The notes under the pieces were generated by a model. It was given only the letters and a program-made list of their open reading frames with translations, had not been told where the DNA came from and did not search any database. Positions 9,066 to 17,901 of a stretch of 38,309 nucleotides of DNA are shown in pieces. The first letter of the stretch is position 1, and each line of letters opens with the position of its first letter. The position numbers and the translations under genes were made by a program. The stretch comes from Helicobacter sp. 11S02629-2 (lineage in GTDB: Bacteria; Campylobacterota; Campylobacteria; Campylobacterales; Helicobacteraceae): positions 1 to 38,309 of the forward strand of contig NZ_MLAN01000013.1 in NCBI RefSeq assembly GCF_002272875.1, given 5' to 3'.

Positions 9066-9491
9066 ATGGATGAGATAACAAACACAGCCCTAAGTGAAAG
9101 AAACATAGCCCTTGATATAAACACAAAGCTTGCTGGCGAGCTAACTCACATGTCTACTGGAGTGGCCCATCTTAACTTTACGCCAACTGAAGACATGCGA
9201 TTAGATAATAGACTTGTAAGTAGTGGCTTTATCTTTAACTCCGCTAGCTTTTGTGCATTAAGTGCTGTTAATAAAAGAAATAGCCTAGTAATCGGTGCTG
9301 ATATAAAGTTCCTAGCACCAATTGAGCTAGGCTACACTATAAAGTTCAAAGCTAACGCCCTCCAAGATGACACTAAAAAGATAGAAGTGCAAGTTGAAGG
9401 TTTTTTGCTTGATATAAAAGTCTTTTATGGCATGTTTTATATAGCAGTGTTTGATAAAGGAATCTTCAAGCTTAAAAAAGGAGAAAGCTAG
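9066..9491 (+). CDS. hotdog-fold thioesterase-like protein
   Basis: This 141-aa single-domain protein resembles PaaI/FapR-type hotdog acyl-CoA thioesterases. It has GVAHLNFTPTEDMRLDNRLV, then SGFIFNSASFCALSAVNKRN in the central helix, followed by VIGADIKFLAPIELGYTIKF, the long strand with the 'FLAPIELG' turn. Such proteins form dimers or tetramers and hydrolyse acyl-CoA or acyl-ACP thioesters; the acyl group is not predictable. I recall the H. pylori counterpart HP0420 next to cmoB, as here. It has an AAAGGA site 4-5 bp before its ATG, and its stop (TAG) shares one base with the GTG start of rmuC. Confidence 0.8.
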   Translation: MDEITNTALSERNIALDINTKLAGELTHMSTGVAHLNFTPTEDMRLDNRLVSSGFIFNSASFCALSAVNKRNSLVIGADIKFLAPIELGYTIKFKANALQDDTKKIEVQVEGFLLDIKVFYGMFYIAVFDKGIFKLKKGES

Positions 9492-10927
9492 TGTTAGTAA
9501 CACTTATAGTACTTTGTGTAATCTTTATACTACTTAGCATATATCTAGCTATTAGCAACGTTAAACTAAAAAAACTTGAAAGTGAAGATGCTAGTAGGCT
9601 TAAGGCTTTAGAATCTAAGTTTAGCGAGCTTTCTAATAAGCTGCTTTATCAAGATGAGATACATAAGGCTTATAAAATACAAAAAGAAGAACAGATAGCT
9701 GAGCTAAAAGAAAGGCTTGAAAGTGAGTCTTTAAACTTTAGACAAGAAAAGCTAAGTCTTCAAAAAGGCTTTGAAAGTGAAGCACAAAGGCAAAGGGCTA
9801 TTTATGATCAGACTTTAAAAGACACTAAAGCTGAGCTTCTTTTACAAAGAAAAGAGCACGAAGAAAACCTCAAAGCACAGTTTGAAAGGATAGGTGCTAG
9901 CATCTTAGAGAAAAAAGAAAAAGACCTAGAATCTAAGCAAACCCTAACACTAGACCCACTAAAACAAGCAATTGATCGCTTTAAAACTGAGCTTTTAAAC
10001 TCCACTAAAGAGACACATGAAAAACAAACCGAGCTTAAAACTAGTCTTAAACACTTAATTGATCTTAATAAAGACATGGATGATACAACTAAGGCCTTAA
10101 CCAAAGCTTTAAAGGGTGATAGCAAAGCACAAGGTGACTGGGGGGAGATGATACTAGAGCGTATGCTTGAAGCAAGTGGGCTTACCAAAGATAGAGAGTT
10201 TTTTGTACAAGCCAACTTAAAAGATGAAGATAGTAATAACTTGCGCCCTGATGTCATCATAAAACTACCTGATGAAAAAGTAGTCATAGTTGATTCTAAA
10301 GTTAGCCTAAGTGCTTATGCAAGCTACTGTGAGACACAAGAGCTAAGCTTTTTAGATGAAAACCTAGTAAATATTAAAAACCACATAGAAGGACTTTCTA
10401 AAAAGCAGTATCAAAACCTAGATATCTATAATGACACCCTCAGCAAAGAAAAGCTTGGCTTTAAGATAGAACAAAGTAGCTTTCAATATGTCATCATGTT
10501 TATCCCAGTAGAAGGAGCTTATATAGAAGCCCTTAAAAAAGATTCTAGCCTTGTAACTAAAGCCTATGAAAAAAAGATACTTTTAGCCTCTGGCAGTACT
10601 CTTATGCCCATACTTTACATCATCGCAAAAATTTGGCAAGACGCAGCACGTGATAAAAATATAAACGAGATAATAAAGCAGGTTAATAACATCATAGCTA
10701 AGTTTGAAAACTTTGAAAATGACGTGAGATCTATAGGCACAAATCTTGATAAAGCAAAAGATCACTATGAAAAAGCCCTTATAAAAGTAAGTGGCAAAGG
10801 CTCTATAAAAAGTAGCATTACCACGCTTAAAAAGCTTAAAACTAGCGAAGGCTTACTGCCTATAAAAGAAGATGATGCAAGTGAGGCTAGCTTAGATATG
10901 CAAAATAATAACTCTATACTTGTTTAG
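9491..10927 (+). CDS. rmuC: DNA recombination protein RmuC
   Basis: This 478-aa protein has an N-terminal membrane anchor (residues 1-23), a long Lys/Glu-rich coiled coil (about 25-200) and the conserved RmuC nuclease-like domain. Conserved blocks are GDWGEMILERMLEASGL, then DVIIKLPDEKVVIVDSKVSL and FIPVEGAYIEAL; the LPDEKVVIVDSK stretch is the most diagnostic. RmuC limits recombination between inverted repeats and other rearrangements; the mechanism is not settled. The start is GTG, sharing one base with the upstream stop and preceded by AAAAAAGGAG. It ends 132 bp from the convergent recN stop. A recombination-control gene at one end of this run and addA at the other fits a DNA-maintenance grouping, though the genes between them are unrelated. 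Confidence 0.9.
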   Translation: MLVTLIVLCVIFILLSIYLAISNVKLKKLESEDASRLKALESKFSELSNKLLYQDEIHKAYKIQKEEQIAELKERLESESLNFRQEKLSLQKGFESEAQRQRAIYDQTLKDTKAELLLQRKEHEENLKAQFERIGASILEKKEKDLESKQTLTLDPLKQAIDRFKTELLNSTKETHEKQTELKTSLKHLIDLNKDMDDTTKALTKALKGDSKAQGDWGEMILERMLEASGLTKDREFFVQANLKDEDSNNLRPDVIIKLPDEKVVIVDSKVSLSAYASYCETQELSFLDENLVNIKNHIEGLSKKQYQNLDIYNDTLSKEKLGFKIEQSSFQYVIMFIPVEGAYIEALKKDSSLVTKAYEKKILLASGSTLMPILYIIAKIWQDAARDKNINEIIKQVNNIIAKFENFENDVRSIGTNLDKAKDHYEKALIKVSGKGSIKSSITTLKKLKTSEGLLPIKEDDASEASLDMQNNNSILV

Positions 10928-11059
10928 CGATATAAAAGGAAGTCAAAAATTTAGCATTGAATAATTAGGCTACAAGTAAGGCAAGATTAAAATACTAAAA
11001 AATGGATAAAAATACAAAGGCTAGTGTGGGCAAAACACCCTAAAAGTAGAATCTAAAAA

Positions 11060-12616
11060 CTAGTCTTGCTTCTCCAAACTCTTTTTTGCAAAGTCTAGGG
11101 CTTCTTGGCTAGGAACTTCGCCACTTATCATGCGCGCTATCTCTTCTACCTTGCCTTCAAAGTCAAGTAATGTAAGGCTTGAACCATCCTTACTTTTTAC
11201 CACCTTATAGTGGCTATCACCTAAAAGAGGCATATGAGGTTGGTGGGATATAGCAAAGATTTGATACTTAGCACTTAATGTTTTTAAAAGCTTAGCTACT
11301 CCTTGGCTTTCAACCCCACTTAAGTTAGCATCTATCTCATCTAAGACTAACACGCCCCCTTCATCACCTAAAGTACCACTTACGCTAGCTGCAACACAAA
11401 GCATGCAAAGCCTTAGCCTGTTGTACTCACCACTACTTAAGTTTTCTTTAGCAGTGCCATTTAGATAAAGACTTATATGCTCACTTCCTAGTTGACTTAA
11501 ATGCACTTCTTCTAGCTTTAAGTCTATATTAGCTAAGTGCACACTTTTAGCATAGCCTGCAAGCAAGTCACTAAGACTAGGAAGACTAGCTGTTCTTTGT
11601 GCTTTTATCTTGACTGCTTTGGCTTTAAGATTAGTGCTTAAAACATCTATCTTTTTTTGTAAAGATTCTATATTAAAGCTTATGTTGTTATATTTCTCTA
11701 GGTTTTGCTTTTGGGTTTGAAGGTGGCTTAGTGCTTCTTCTATACTTCCATAGCGACGCTTTAAGTCGCCTAGGGCTTCAAGGCGAGTTAGGGTGCTTTC
11801 AGTATCAAGCTCTAAGTTCTCATACTCATCAAGCACTCTTTCTATCTCTACTCTTAAGTCATTAGCCACTTCTAAAAAGGCACTTGATTTTATACCTACA
11901 CTTTCACAGAACTTAACTACAGCATCCATATTATCCATAGTCTCTAAGACTAAGGCAGCTTGAGAAAGCACCTTATCTTTAAAAGATAGCTTTTTTTTAA
12001 GCCCCAAAAGCTCTTCATACTCTCCAACCTTAGGGTTTATAGAATCTATCTTTTGTATCTCAAAGCTAGCAAAATCTTTGAGATTAGCTATATTTTGCTC
12101 TTCTAAGCGCAAAGCCTCTAGCTCTTTAAGTGCTAGCTTATAGTCTTTATAATCTTTTTTGTAGTCTTCTAAAAGTGTCTTATAGTCTTTAGCCTTTGAA
12201 GCTATCATGGAATCTAATACATCTAAGATATGCTCACTTTCTAGCTCGCTAGCGTTTTTTGCACTTATATACTTAGCAAACTTTGAAGTAAGCTCTATAA
12301 CTTTTTTCTTTGAAGTAGCTTGGCTATTTACAAAGTAGCGCATGCCATTAAGACGCTTTATGCTTATAGTTAGCAAGTCTTTATCTTCTGCTAAGATATC
12401 TAAGCTTTCAAGCTCTTTATCTATATCTTTTACATTTATATCAGCTTCAACTAAGTCTGCATTTGGCTCTTTTAGTCCAAAGATACTAAGGATGGATTCT
12501 AAAAAGACTGACTTACCGCTTCCACTTGCCCCACTTATGACATTAAACCCGGGTGCTAGCTCTAGCTCTAAGTTTTTAAAAGTAGGAGAGTTTTTAACTA
12601 AGATTCTACTTATCAT
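11060..12616 (-). CDS. recN: DNA repair protein RecN
   Basis: RecN is an SMC-like ATPase recruited to double-strand breaks, where it helps hold and align DNA ends. This copy is 518 aa, slightly shorter than typical RecN (about 550). Walker A is GASGSGKS (residues 29-36). Two coiled-coil arms (about 150-175 and 290-340) flank the hinge. The ABC signature is LSSGEYNRLRLCML, Walker B is GVLVLDEIDANLSG, and the switch His is in IFAISHQPHMPLLGD. Its start overlaps the nadK stop by 4 nt, and it is the last gene of the minus-strand run. I recall the nadK-recN pairing in H. pylori (HP1394-HP1393). Confidence 0.95.
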   Translation of the reverse strand: MISRILVKNSPTFKNLELELAPGFNVISGASGSGKSVFLESILSIFGLKEPNADLVEADINVKDIDKELESLDILAEDKDLLTISIKRLNGMRYFVNSQATSKKKVIELTSKFAKYISAKNASELESEHILDVLDSMIASKAKDYKTLLEDYKKDYKDYKLALKELEALRLEEQNIANLKDFASFEIQKIDSINPKVGEYEELLGLKKKLSFKDKVLSQAALVLETMDNMDAVVKFCESVGIKSSAFLEVANDLRVEIERVLDEYENLELDTESTLTRLEALGDLKRRYGSIEEALSHLQTQKQNLEKYNNISFNIESLQKKIDVLSTNLKAKAVKIKAQRTASLPSLSDLLAGYAKSVHLANIDLKLEEVHLSQLGSEHISLYLNGTAKENLSSGEYNRLRLCMLCVAASVSGTLGDEGGVLVLDEIDANLSGVESQGVAKLLKTLSAKYQIFAISHQPHMPLLGDSHYKVVKSKDGSSLTLLDFEGKVEEIARMISGEVPSQEALDFAKKSLEKQD

Positions 12617-13554
12617 GCGCCCCAGCCAAACTTCTCTCTTAGCCTATCAAAGTAGTTTTCGCCTAAGTTGACAAGATAGGCTTTATGCCTTGCACTATGG
12701 ACTATAAAGACTTCTTCTTTTAGGATTTCTAGCTTTTCTTGGCCATCACTTACTACGCAACTATCTTTGTTGAACTTAAAAGCTAGATAGAAACTATCAT
12801 CTAAGATTAGTGGGCGTTGGGTTAAAGAGTGGGCACACACTGGTGTTAAAAGTATGTTTTTGCAGTAAGGATAGACCACACTGCCACCTGCTGAGATATT
12901 ATAAGCACTAGAGCCTGTAGGGGTAGCTACTAGTAAAGAATCTAGCCTATATTCATTTATAAGCTTACAAGCACTATCTTTTTGACAAAGTATGTCTTTT
13001 TTACTACTGCTAATATAGGCTTTTATATCTGTCATAGAGTAGTCTTTCTTGCCTAGTAAGAACTCATTTAAACAGTAGACTTTTTTGCTTCTATGTACCT
13101 TGCTAGTCTTTTTGTCTTCTCTTACTATAAAGCCTTCTAACATCATATGTTCATTTAACTCATACTCGCCAGTTTTTAGACGCTTAGCCATGGCCTCTAT
13201 ATCTTCAGGCAAGATAGTAGTTAAAAAGCCTAAGTGGCCTGTGTGTATGCCAAGTATGGGGATGTTGCTAGAGTAGCTATTCCTTGCTAGTGAGATTAAA
13301 GTGCCATCTCCTCCTATGCTTATAAGCAAGTCTACTTCTTTTAAAAGTGCCTCTAAGCTTAAAGCGTCTTTATAGCCTAGCATAGTTGCACTTTGCTCTT
13401 CTAAAAAAGGCTTTATGCCAACACTCCTTAAAGCATCAACTAACTTTTGATATATGGGTCTGATTGAAGGACTATTAGGTCTAAGGGTTATGCCTACTTT
13501 TTTTATAGGTAGACTAGTCTTTGTAGACTTAAGACTAGTGCTATCTTTTTTCAT
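12613..13554 (-). CDS. nadK: NAD kinase
   Basis: NadK phosphorylates NAD+ to NADP+ using ATP or polyphosphate in the cytoplasm. This 313-aa protein has the GGDGT nucleotide motif (residues 81-85) in LISIGGDGTLISLAR, then ILGIHTGHLGFLTT. LNEFLLGKK stands at the usual NE-x-x position, and the second diagnostic block is ATPTGSSAYNISAGGSVVYP. The first 20 residues are a Ser/Thr/Lys-rich extension. The ATG lies directly against the stop of the J-domain gene upstream, with no spacing, and the gene's end overlaps recN, so nadK is embedded in the operon. Confidence 0.95.
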   Translation of the reverse strand: MKKDSTSLKSTKTSLPIKKVGITLRPNSPSIRPIYQKLVDALRSVGIKPFLEEQSATMLGYKDALSLEALLKEVDLLISIGGDGTLISLARNSYSSNIPILGIHTGHLGFLTTILPEDIEAMAKRLKTGEYELNEHMMLEGFIVREDKKTSKVHRSKKVYCLNEFLLGKKDYSMTDIKAYISSSKKDILCQKDSACKLINEYRLDSLLVATPTGSSAYNISAGGSVVYPYCKNILLTPVCAHSLTQRPLILDDSFYLAFKFNKDSCVVSDGQEKLEILKEEVFIVHSARHKAYLVNLGENYFDRLREKFGWGA

Positions 13555-14430
13555 CTAGCTAGCTACTTTAGAAGAGTTTTTTATAACTTCATAGGCTTCT
13601 TTTATCGCTCTAAAGCGAGTTATATAAGCGTCAACTATCTCTTTGTTTTTACCATATACAGTATCTGGATGATAGGTTCTAACTAGCTTTAAGTAGCGCG
13701 ACTTAATGGTACTAAAGTCATCACCGATAGTAGAATCTAAAAGCGAGTAGCTTCTTCTAAGCTCTCTTTCTTCCTTAGTTAAAAAGCTTTGATTTATAGA
13801 TCTTTCAAACTTCTCTTTACTCATAAAGTCATTAAACTCAAAGACTAATAAGACATTATGTATAACTTTAAAGCTTATAAGATTTATCACTTTATCCCAG
13901 AACTCTTCGCCCGTAGCATTTAGATATATCTCATTGCCTTTATCGCTTAAGCAGTACTTTTGAAATAAAAGCTTTATATATCTTTTGGCTACAAAGTTTT
14001 CTTTTTCCATCTTTAAAAGCATTCGGTTTACACCTAGCACGCTTGCTCTTATATGCACCCTTTCTAAAAGCTCAGCCTCTCCAGTTATCTTTATATGCAA
14101 AGGGAGATGTGCACGTTTTAAAGCATCACTTATAACTAGATCTAAGGCCTTAGATTCTAAGCTTGGGGCACTTGCGTGTATGCACCACTGAAGTAGATAC
14201 TCTTTTTTATAAGTCTCCCCATCATCTAAGATTAAGACTGATGAAGAAAGCTTGATGTTTTGGCTAAAGTGCTTATTAGCGTAGTTTATAACCTTCCTTA
14301 GCAGAAGAGAGTTTTTTGGTAGTCTGATTTGTATGTATTTATCACAATATGAAATCATGCTAGGTTCTATGATCTGCCTCCTTAGGGGGGTTGTTATCTT
14401 AAGCCATTTTGTTACGTAAGATTCTAACAC
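13555..14430 (-). CDS. J-domain protein (C-terminal DnaJ domain), start uncertain
   Basis: This protein of up to 291 aa has a C-terminal J domain (about residues 225-285). It contains RSYSLLDSTIGDDFSTIKSR followed by the HPD tripeptide in YHPDTV (254-256) and RFRAIKEAYEVIK, so it should stimulate a DnaK-type ATPase. The N-terminal 220 residues match no family I recognise; they are Leu/Lys-rich and may recruit a client. The start is unclear. The longest frame begins at a GTG (14428-14430), overlaps the upstream gene by 32 nt and has no Shine-Dalgarno. A perfect AAGGAGG (14377-14383) sits 6 nt before an in-frame ATA (14368-14370) and 18 nt before the first in-frame ATG (14356-14358). The true protein is probably 20-25 residues shorter. 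Confidence 0.75.
   Translation of the reverse strand: MLESYVTKWLKITTPLRRQIIEPSMISYCDKYIQIRLPKNSLLLRKVINYANKHFSQNIKLSSSVLILDDGETYKKEYLLQWCIHASAPSLESKALDLVISDALKRAHLPLHIKITGEAELLERVHIRASVLGVNRMLLKMEKENFVAKRYIKLLFQKYCLSDKGNEIYLNATGEEFWDKVINLISFKVIHNVLLVFEFNDFMSKEKFERSINQSFLTKEERELRRSYSLLDSTIGDDFSTIKSRYLKLVRTYHPDTVYGKNKEIVDAYITRFRAIKEAYEVIKNSSKVAS
14377..14383 (-). promoter_or_regulatory. strong Shine-Dalgarno inside the J-domain frame
   Basis: The minus strand reads AAGGAGG here, a full anti-16S match and the best in this operon. It lies just downstream of the preceding gene's stop (14399-14401), where a ribosome-binding site for the J-domain gene should be. Spacing suits an ATA or ATC codon better than the ATG 18 nt away, hence the start ambiguity. 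Confidence 0.6.
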
Positions 14431-15784
14431 TTTTAGAAAGAGAATCCAGAAAATAGTAGATATTTTCCAAACTTTCAGAAAAGTGAGGGCTTACTCTTAA
14501 CCAGCCGGGTTTTTCTTCTAGGTCATCAAAACTTTTAGCTTTTAAGCCTAAGAGTTCATGTCCATAGGGCCCAGCACAAGAGCAGCCTGCACGCGTTTGT
14601 ATATTATACTCATGGCTTAACATATAGCTTAAGTCATAAGGGGATATACCAGCTATATTAAAGCTTATACAAGCCGTTGCATTTTTGTAACTTTCCCCAT
14701 AAATGCTAATAGCAGGGATGCTTTTTAACTCGTAAAGTAAAACTTGTCTTAGTGCTTGCTCTTTTAGCCCAACATACTTAAAGCCTACCTCATCTACTAA
14801 CTGAAATGCAAGAGTTGCCCTAACTAGCCCTAAGATATCTAGGCTACCAGCTTCTTCACGCCTTTGTATGTCAGAAAAAAACTCTGCCACTTCACTATTA
14901 GCATACTTTATACTCCCCCCACCTGCAAAGCTTGGAGGAAGGCTAGTATCATAAAGCTTTTTATCAAAAGCTAAAAGTGAGCTAGCACTTACTGCGCCTA
15001 AAAGTTTATGGCTTGCATAGCTTGCTATATCAAAGTACCTTCCTTCAACTAGGAGGTGCGGGCTACTAGCTGCTAGGTCATACATGACTATAAAGCCTTC
15101 TTCTCTTAAAAGAGGGCTTAGGTCTTTATAGGGGGCTATTAGCCCAGTTACGTTACTTGCTAGATTAAAGCTTGCTAGTTTTAGCCCCTTAAGCTTATCA
15201 CTAGCTTTCAAAGAGGCAATCTTTTCTTTTACGTTTTCTAAACTAAACTCTAGCTTAGAATCTAAGCTTACACCTATGCTTTTTAGCAAGCTTTCTCTCC
15301 AAGAGATCTCATTAGAATGGTGTTCAAAGCCTCCATGCAGGCAGATTCCAAGTGGTTTTGGATTTAAAGCTTGCTTTAGTTTTGGAGGTATGTAGACGCC
15401 TAGGATCTCTTGGGCGCGCTTTATAGCAGAGCTTGAGTTAGGGAAGTTACAAAGCAGGGCAAAGTTTTCACTTAGTCCTAGAATCTTTTTTAATCTAGCC
15501 TTTGCTTCATCATAAACCTTGCCCATAAGCTGTGCGTGAGTGCTTGAGTGTGAGTGGGTATTAGCAAGATAGGGAAGAAGGTCTCGCACTCTTTTTTCTA
15601 TAGGACTAAAAGCTAAGCTGCTAGCTGAGTAGTCAAGATAGACATGACCTTTATTTAAGATAGTATTTTCTCTTATATAGCCCAAAGCAGCGTTATAATC
15701 AAGCCTAGGATGCTTACTATCTCCACTTTTAAACTGCTTTAAAAATGGTGCAAAAAGCTTAGTTAGAATCTTATCTTGTGTCAT
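14399..15784 (-). CDS. class V aminotransferase, NifS/SufS-like cysteine desulfurase family
   Basis: This 461-aa PLP enzyme has the cysteine-desulfurase layout. YLDYSASSLAFSP is near the N-terminus, and FEHHSNEISWRE (His155/His156) stacks on PLP in this family. MYDLAASSP supplies Asp236 and SYASHKLLGA the PLP lysine Lys260. TRAGCSCAGPYGHELL carries the Cys pair at the catalytic-loop position. Family members release sulfur from cysteine as a persulfide, although some class V proteins act on other amino acids. It overlaps the upstream antiporter gene by 14 nt and lies two genes after bioB, an enzyme that consumes an Fe-S cluster as sulfur donor, so a supply role is possible. Helicobacter usually has a separate NifS/NifU pair, so this may be an auxiliary enzyme. 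Confidence 0.8.
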   Translation of the reverse strand: MTQDKILTKLFAPFLKQFKSGDSKHPRLDYNAALGYIRENTILNKGHVYLDYSASSLAFSPIEKRVRDLLPYLANTHSHSSTHAQLMGKVYDEAKARLKKILGLSENFALLCNFPNSSSAIKRAQEILGVYIPPKLKQALNPKPLGICLHGGFEHHSNEISWRESLLKSIGVSLDSKLEFSLENVKEKIASLKASDKLKGLKLASFNLASNVTGLIAPYKDLSPLLREEGFIVMYDLAASSPHLLVEGRYFDIASYASHKLLGAVSASSLLAFDKKLYDTSLPPSFAGGGSIKYANSEVAEFFSDIQRREEAGSLDILGLVRATLAFQLVDEVGFKYVGLKEQALRQVLLYELKSIPAISIYGESYKNATACISFNIAGISPYDLSYMLSHEYNIQTRAGCSCAGPYGHELLGLKAKSFDDLEEKPGWLRVSPHFSESLENIYYFLDSLSKSVRILRNKMA

Positions 15785-16952
15785 GTTTAGCCCTAGTTGT
15801 AAAATTATAAATGAACTTTATCGCCATGTTAAAAAGTATACCTTCTAAAATCGCTGCTATGATAAAAGCATAGTAAGTTTTTTCATCTATGGCATCTAAG
15901 GAGTAGCCAAGTGAAGCTGTAGCTACTAAAAAAGTCAGTGGCATACAGTCGCTAAAAGCATAAAGGATGGTGTTTTTTACACTTTTAAAGTAACTTTTAA
16001 AAACTATAGTCGCTGAGACTATCCTAACTGCAAACATACCAAGTATGATTAAGATTCCTTGCAGTAAGACAGCGTAGTCTGCAAAGACCTTTGTTAGGTC
16101 TAGCGTTGAACCCACGTGTATAAAAAAAGCTGGCACAAAAAAGCCAAAGCCTATATCGCTAAGCTTATGTACCATATCCATCTTATAAGCAAAAAAAGTC
16201 GCAACTATCATGCCGGCTAAAAAAGCACCAAGCACAAGCTCTAAGCTTAAAAGTCCAACTATCATAATAAGTACAAAAAACAGCATCATAGAAAAACGTA
16301 TATCTTGAGAATTAGAATCACTTGGTGGCATAAACCAAAGTCTTAACTTTGGCCTCCACCAAATGACAATCTTTCCTATCTTAAAAAAGAAAGCTATTAC
16401 TATAAGAAAGCCAACTAAGATTCCCAAAGTCTTATAAAAGCTTAGGCTTCCTAGCCCATAGCTATAAATGCCATTAATAATAACTAGTGCAGTAATACTT
16501 ATAAGCTCTCCTATTATGCCTATTTTTAAAGCGACACTTAGCCACTCATTATCCTTACCATAGGTTCTAATAAGAGTTATTATCACCCCTACACTCATAA
16601 CTGGGAAAACTACTATATAGATAAAAGGAAGCCTTAAAACCACAACGATAATGCAAGCAAAACCATAAAGCAGCACAAAGTAAAAAAATGCACGTTTATA
16701 AAAGCGCTTGCCTAGCTGTAAAAAGCCTCTTAGGTCAACTTCCATACCCGCTAAAAACATAAGATATAAAAAGCCAATCTGAGAGAGGATTTCTAACTCA
16801 TGAGAGTTTTTTAAGATACCACTATAAAAAGCCAAAGCTCCTAATATCATCTCAGAGACTATAATTGGGAATCTAAAAAGCTTCCCTATATAAGGCGCTA
16901 TAACAATAAGGGCAGCTAGTACTGCAAAGTTTACTAGATCTAGCTCCTCCAT
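15771..16952 (-). CDS. Kef/CPA2-type cation:proton antiporter
   Basis: This 393-aa inner-membrane protein has about 12 hydrophobic segments of the monovalent cation:proton antiporter-2 fold. Diagnostic pieces are IGKLFRFPIIVSEMILGALA near the N-terminus, IGFLYLMFLAGMEVDLR, then LELVLGAFLAGMIVA and GFGFFVPAFFIHVGSTLDL. There is no C-terminal RCK/TrkA-N nucleotide-binding domain, so it is not a full KefB/KefC channel. It may act as a plain Na+/H+ or K+/H+ antiporter. It is 21 bp downstream of bioB and overlaps the next gene by 14 nt. Ion specificity cannot be read from the sequence. Confidence 0.85.
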   Translation of the reverse strand: MEELDLVNFAVLAALIVIAPYIGKLFRFPIIVSEMILGALAFYSGILKNSHELEILSQIGFLYLMFLAGMEVDLRGFLQLGKRFYKRAFFYFVLLYGFACIIVVVLRLPFIYIVVFPVMSVGVIITLIRTYGKDNEWLSVALKIGIIGELISITALVIINGIYSYGLGSLSFYKTLGILVGFLIVIAFFFKIGKIVIWWRPKLRLWFMPPSDSNSQDIRFSMMLFFVLIMIVGLLSLELVLGAFLAGMIVATFFAYKMDMVHKLSDIGFGFFVPAFFIHVGSTLDLTKVFADYAVLLQGILIILGMFAVRIVSATIVFKSYFKSVKNTILYAFSDCMPLTFLVATASLGYSLDAIDEKTYYAFIIAAILEGILFNMAIKFIYNFTTRAKHDTR

Positions 16953-16973
16953 CTTACTACTTAACCCTTAAGC

Positions 16974-17816
16974 TTACATAGCGTGGCAGCTTGCGGCTAT
17001 ATCTAGTCCATAAGCCTTTAGCATATCTATATCGCGTGCTGGAGTTTGCCCCTTAGTTGTTAGGTAGTTGCCTAATACTATGGCATTAACCCCATATCTA
17101 AAAAGCTCTTCTTGGTCTTCTCCAAACACGCTTTCCCTCCCGCCAGATATCATAAGTCTTGAGTTTGGCAAAAACTCATGGGTTAAAACCACACACTCTA
17201 AGGCTTCTTGCCTACTCATTACCTTAGTTGCTATAGGCAAAGCAGGATTAGGCATATAAAAATTAAGCGAAATGGTGTGCGGGCTAAGCTCACGCAAGGC
17301 TTTTAAAAACTCTATCCTTTGAGAAAAGCTCTCCCCAAGTCCATAGATCCCACCACAGCAAAGCCCAAGCCCAGCACGAAGAGAATCTTCACAAGTTTGA
17401 TATCTCTCCTCCCAAGTGTGAGTTGAACAGATGCGTGGGAAAAAGCTTTGTGCAGTCTCTAAGTTATGGTTATAGCTATCTACACCATGGTCTTTTAGAT
17501 ACTTTAAAGATTCTAAAGAAGCACTTCCACAGCAGGCTATTAAGTGCAAATCAAGGTCTTCTTTTTTAAGTGCGTAACTTACACGTGCTATGTAGTCTAA
17601 CTTGGCATCATCTAAGCTTCGCCCAGAAGTAACTAGGCAAAAGCCTAGCATGCCAAAAGTTTTAAGATACTTCGCTTCTTTTATAATGGTCTCAAGTGGC
17701 TTAAACTTATAAGTTTCAACCTTAGTTTTATGGTGCACACTTTGAGTACAGTAAGCACAATCTTCAGGGCAGTTACCACTACTGACATTAGATATAGAAC
17801 AAAGAAATATAGACAT
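16974..17816 (-). CDS. bioB: biotin synthase BioB
   Basis: BioB is a radical-SAM enzyme that inserts sulfur into dethiobiotin to make biotin. The radical-SAM cluster motif is CPEDCAYC in SSGNCPEDCAYCTQS. Other conserved blocks are LGFCLVTSGR, then DLHLIACCGSASLE and YNHNLETAQSFFPRICSTHT, followed by CCGGIYGLGES, a MPNP-containing block and GRESVFG. I set the start at the ATG 17814-17816, giving 280 aa as is usual for Helicobacter BioB, because AAGGAT (17824-17829) lies 7 nt upstream. The frame stays open to an upstream codon at 17855 but has no such site there. It is the first gene of the six-gene minus-strand run. A 30-nt perfect palindrome lies 86 bp upstream. Confidence 0.95.
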   Translation of the reverse strand: MSIFLCSISNVSSGNCPEDCAYCTQSVHHKTKVETYKFKPLETIIKEAKYLKTFGMLGFCLVTSGRSLDDAKLDYIARVSYALKKEDLDLHLIACCGSASLESLKYLKDHGVDSYNHNLETAQSFFPRICSTHTWEERYQTCEDSLRAGLGLCCGGIYGLGESFSQRIEFLKALRELSPHTISLNFYMPNPALPIATKVMSRQEALECVVLTHEFLPNSRLMISGGRESVFGEDQEELFRYGVNAIVLGNYLTTKGQTPARDIDMLKAYGLDIAASCHAM

Positions 17817-17901
17817 GGACAAATCCTTAAGTAGTTTGCTGGGTAGATATAACAATGGCTTAATTTATCATATACACTTAAGTAAAGCAAGAAAGACTTA
17901 A

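Noticed and set aside
9808-10287. 159-codon minus-strand frame inside rmuC
   Set aside because: It is Ser/Leu/Arg-rich, as produced by reading the complement of a Lys/Glu-rich coiled coil; rmuC is well supported on the plus strand.
17817-17855. Longer bioB start at 17855
   Set aside because: It adds 13 residues not typical of BioB and has no ribosome site; AAGGAT with 7-nt spacing supports the ATG at 17814-17816.
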